Source of the DNA: Lycorma delicatula
Taxonomy: Eukaryota > Arthropoda > Insecta > Hemiptera > Fulgoridae
Assembly: GCF_047948215.1 (NCBI RefSeq)
Contig: NC_134458.1
Coordinates: 140,290,536 to 140,354,535 of the forward strand
DNA length: 64,000 nucleotides
Direction of reading: 5' to 3'
Below, one piece after another: positions 60,405 through 64,000 of the stretch (positions are counted from its first letter, which is position 1; every line of letters begins with the position of its first letter). The position numbers and the translations under genes were made by a program. The notes under the pieces are model-generated. The model was not told where the DNA came from. It saw only the letters and a list, made by a program, of their open reading frames with translations, and did no database searches.

Positions 60405-60860
60405 TTTCGTATACAAATATCTATAAATTAATTTCTCCATTTTTTGATATTTGCGATTGAGGGGGTTGAAAGAGTGTGAATTGTGATCAAGCGGAAATTA
60501 TAAAAAGTACTCGATATCTTCTAAAATTAATAATTTATTCAGTCGGTTCTCGCTCATAAATGTTCCCGAGTTGAATATTTAAAAACTGATTTCTGGGTTT
60601 AGCGAAATTAATCTTCTCAGGTGAAGAAATTAAGTAAAATTTAATTTAGCCTTTTTTTTAATTTTGCGGAACAGATTGAAAAATTAACTTGAATTTCGCT
60701 AAATACGGTTTTTCATATAAACATCTAAAAATCAGTTTCTGCATTTTTCAATATCTTGCATCCGTGGGGGTGAAATGTGAACGGAAATTTTAAAAAGTCA
60801 TCGATCGATATCTTCTAAAATTAATGATTTATTCGGTTGTTTTATATCATAAATTTTCCT
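60405..60860 (+). repeat. Diverged tandem duplication, offset about 294 bp
   Basis: GCGGAAATTATAAAAAGTA, CGATATCTTCTAAAATTAAT and TTTATTCAGTCGGTT near 60490-60547 recur with changes at about 60781-60842. The sequence before them (ATTTTTTGATATTTGCGATT versus ATTTTTCAATATCTTGCATC) matches too. Non-coding. Confidence 0.75.
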
Positions 60861-61071
60861 TACATAATATTTGTCTTCGTCTTCTTTGTTATTAATCTGG
60901 GGACCGTAAATTATAATACACTGAAAATACTAAATTTACCTATTGTTATTATTAATCTGATGTTTTTAATAACACCAACCAATCAGGTACATCTACATGT
61001 TTATTTGTATCTCAGAAGAAATCCAAAAACCGTCGCGCCTTTTTTGTTAAAGAAAACTTATTACGTCATAA

Positions 61072-61104
61072 AAATCGGTATCTCCGGATCAGAGATACCG
61101 ATTT
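61072..61104. repeat. Perfect hairpin, 13 bp arms, 7 nt loop
   Basis: AAATCGGTATCTC, CGGATCA, GAGATACCGATTT. Confidence 0.87.
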
Positions 61105-61189
61105 ATTTACTATTTTCCGATTACTAAATACTACTGGAAATTTAAACAAATATGTATAGATAGATAAAAAAATATATATATAATTTATG

Positions 61190-61205
61190 CTCTCTCTCAC
61201 TCTTT

Positions 61206-61249
<44 letters not shown>

Positions 61250-61250
61250 T
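61190..61250. repeat. (TC)n-(TA)n microsatellite
   Basis: Interrupted then pure CT units, ending in TA units. The Arg-Glu open frame on the minus strand is an artefact. Confidence 0.93.
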
Positions 61251-62436
61251 GTTTTATGTATATATTTAATTTTCGTACTGGCATTTATTTTGTGATAAGT
61301 TTATATATCATCATTTACATTTGAAGCTTACATTTTACATTATAACAATTATACATTTTACATTCCTAATAAAGACAAGATACAGATTTGTTATCAGATT
61401 GTTTATTGTGTTATCGTATTGTGTTTTGTTATTTCATGACAAAAACGTTAGTGATAAATCTATGAACTACAATCAAGCTGGGAGTTTTTCTTACTATTCT
61501 CAGTAGATTTCAAAACACATAAATTTAACACTTTGAGTGGTAGTAAAATAAAACTACTAGCGCTTAGATAAAAAGGGTTAGATTAACTATATTGCATGAG
61601 GGATTTATAAAAAGTTAATTATCCGAGTATCTGATAAAAAAGAGTATAGATACAAAACTTAATGTTTATAATTAAAAATAAAGTTAACTTACATTAACTG
61701 AAATGAATTTATATTAAACTTAATTTCGATTTTTATGGTCATTACTCGGGATGTAGTAGAATGATTTTAAATTTTCAGAATTTTACTGTCTGTTACAAGT
61801 TTCGTAAAAAAAAAATTGAACCAGTTTTAATAAAATTTATAGGATAGCTTTATTCTAAGTGGGATTAAGGTGTAGGTTATTTTTAATTTCTTTTTTTTTA
61901 AACAAGCTCTCCCTCTTCGTAGAATAGAAGCTTTACGAGATTCTTTCTCTTAATTTGTATATCAAAATCTTTATTAAGATAACAATTAAATCGTATACGT
62001 TTTCACACATCTGTAATATAGTTTTAGATTATTTTTCTTTTGTGGATCTCATGTCCTGAGCCAGAATACTAAAAATTCATGTTTTTATACATTTTTTGTG
62101 TTATTACGTAACAATAAGTTTCACAAAAATATTTTCAAAGAATTAATTTTAAAAGCTGGTATACCTTTTGATATACCAAAGATATACTTTTGAATTTTGA
62201 TTTTTTATATCACTTCAAAATATGTACAACCTGTTCCTCAAACAGTAAATAGACGCATTGAATATTTTAGGTTTTAATTAAAAAGATAATAATTTGTACA
62301 CCCCCGAAAATTGTCTCTGAGTATATAGTTACGAGAATTAAAGTGTCTTTTCAGTAAGATGAAGAACACTCAGTCTTTTGATTGTTACATTAATATCAAA
62401 GATGTTTATCGTTTTTGGAGCTTTTAGTTTGCTTTA

Positions 62437-62466
62437 ATATTTGACGCTACTTCTAGCGTCAAATAT
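62437..62466. repeat. Perfect hairpin, 12 bp arms, 6 nt loop
   Basis: ATATTTGACGCT, ACTTCT, AGCGTCAAATAT. Confidence 0.85.
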
Positions 62467-63476
62467 GAAAGAAAACTTTTAATTTTCAGGTGAATCTTGG
62501 GAAAGATTATATCTATTTTGTATTATGGTGTTTGGTATGTACCAAGATTAATTATTGGTGATTCAAAGTACTTTTAATTGGAATCTCTGACGTATTGCTT
62601 TGGCTTGATGTTTTCCAAAGCTGTACGAATATCCACCTAATTTAAGAATTTTTTTTGTATCAGTTATTTGTAATTCAGTATTCATTTTCATTTCTTTTTT
62701 CAACATTCAATAAAGTTTCTGTATTTAATTTAATACTACTGGCCCTTTGCTGTTCCGCAGCGTTATTTATACAAAGTAATGTTATACATTACAAAAAAAA
62801 CATTACATTTACAGTACGTCTTACCACCAGTCCCCTTCTTTTTCTCTTACCTTTCCTACTAGAGATAAAAAAATGTGCTCAAAGCCTATTTACAGCCCAT
62901 CTAGACGTTCTACTAGACGGATCGAGCTGATTTCTTTTAATCATTCTGCTCTGAGATAAGTCATGGTTCTCAGATAAGTCATGAAGTATCGAAGGTCCTT
63001 CACAGTGATTTTTCTGTGAGTAATAGCTTCAGAAAGTTCCTTAATTAAGGAATAAATAAGTATTTCTCAGAGGAGAATCAAGTTTTGGGTCCGATGACGC
63101 TTGATGACGTATCTGTGGATCACTTTGAACGCAATAAAAACAAAATCAGCCCAATCCGATCGGTAAAAAACAACGCCCAGACGAACTGGAAATAGTTTTC
63201 ATCCCAATTTTTTTAAGATACAAGATATTTTATTTGTTCCGTGTATTTGTCTACGAAGTAAACTGTCGGTCTAAGTATAGGAAAAGATATTTATCCATAC
63301 CAGATTATAAAAATGTATGTATGTATTGTTTAATGTTTTGTCTCTGAAATATATTTGTATTCTTATTTCTTGATTTTAGAAATTTTGAATGCATTTTATT
63401 ACAATCTTATTTAAAATTAATTACTGCCAACTTTGCATTCCATTATTTAAAATTGATTGTTTTGTGAGAGGAGATT

Positions 63477-63517
63477 TAAGCTTTTATCTTGGATAAAAGC
63501 TTATCTTGGATAAAGCA
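63477..63517. repeat. Hairpin with repeated spacer
   Basis: AAGCTTTT, ATCTTGGAT, AAAAGCTT, ATCTTGGAT, AAAGC. The maximal arms are 12 bp with a 3 nt loop. The spacer recurs directly after the second arm. Confidence 0.85.
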
Positions 63518-63983
63518 AAATTTTGTTTTAGAATTAATACAAAAGTTTTACTCAGATTTTTTTAAATTTATTTTTATTAGGTAAATTGGGTTTTAAAACT
63601 TCCAGTGAAAACTTCTGTAAAATTTTAACACAATTATAATGAATTTACGAAAAATATAGACTTATTTTTAAGTTATCTGATGAATTTAAATATTGTTTAC
63701 CGTTACCGTCTTTCATTTCATTTTTTCGACATTAATAATACTATGTTAACAAAAGATTGCAAAAATGAAAACGAAATAAAAACAAGAATAGAGGGGCTAA
63801 GGGAGCATTAAACTGATCCTTTCTGTTAAATTCTATCATTTTTTACCAAAAGTAATTTATTTTTCTATTAAATACCCTTAATAGCCCGAAAAATAATTGA
63901 TAAATAATTTATTTTTAGTTACATAATATTATATTCTTTTTATTGGTCGGCAGTATCTTTTACATATATTTTAATTCAGTAAA

Positions 63984-64000
63984 ATATATATATATATATA
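63984..64000. repeat. (TA)n microsatellite at the window end
   Basis: TA units running into the edge of the window. Confidence 0.85.

Larger units (their letters stand above)
61251..63983. other. AT-rich intergenic sequence
   Basis: No gene recognised. Contains two small inverted duplications, listed separately, and a direct repeat of AGATAAGTCATG at 62955-62983. Confidence 0.5.

Noticed and set aside
61066..61284. Arg-Glu-rich minus-strand open frame
   Set aside because: It comes from the TC/GA microsatellite.

Overview
The window looks like AT-rich nuclear DNA of an insect, most likely a hemipteran. It has no bacterial gene layout. It holds many A/T and dinucleotide microsatellites, tRNA-derived SINEs, DNA transposon relics (mariner, pogo/Tigger) and non-LTR retrotransposons of arthropod type (R1-like, Jockey, I-like, RTE-like). 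The hemipteran guess rests on the style of the SINE and of the repeat families and is an inference. I recognise no intact host gene. Every protein similarity I can defend comes from a decayed transposable element, and every such frame carries stops or frameshifts.

Layout. 1-2087 is a large fold-back structure: two copies of a roughly 620 bp repeat face each other across an AT-rich spacer. Further copies of this family lie at 21.3, 24.9 and 58.9 kb. 3.56-6.94 kb is a tandemly duplicated palindromic repeat with an R1-like retrotransposon inserted in its first copy. 7-19 kb is AT-rich, with a mariner N-terminal scrap, a SINE-like unit and a mariner C-terminal half. 19.3-23.3 kb holds a repeated family of about 600 bp and a clear SINE. 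27.7-31.4 kb is a nearly full-length dead Jockey element on the minus strand, next to a 340 bp palindrome. 35.3-36.6 kb is a second Jockey fragment. 38.9-40.9 kb is an RTE-like reverse transcriptase split by a mariner. 42.1-43.2 kb (minus) and 44.5-46.3 kb (plus) are R1-like fragments, a 3' part and an ORF1 part. 48.6-50.1 kb is the 3' part of an I-like element with an RNase H domain and a poly(A) signal. 55.3-56.9 kb is a dead pogo/Tigger transposase. The rest is AT-rich DNA with microsatellites.

Two patterns are not explained by the element catalogue. First, perfect inverted duplications with arms of 11-26 bp and very short spacers occur about fifteen times with unrelated arm sequences. In two cases the reading frame of the host transposon shows which arm is the newcomer, and in three loci the spacer itself is repeated. 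This fits template-switch mutation. Second, 54063-54130 holds what looks like the 5' half of a tRNA-Tyr, ending in the anticodon loop and flanked by a 15 bp direct repeat, as if a tRNA half had been retroposed.

I found no gene cluster that would form a new biological system. The interest here is in transposon structure and in mutational scars.
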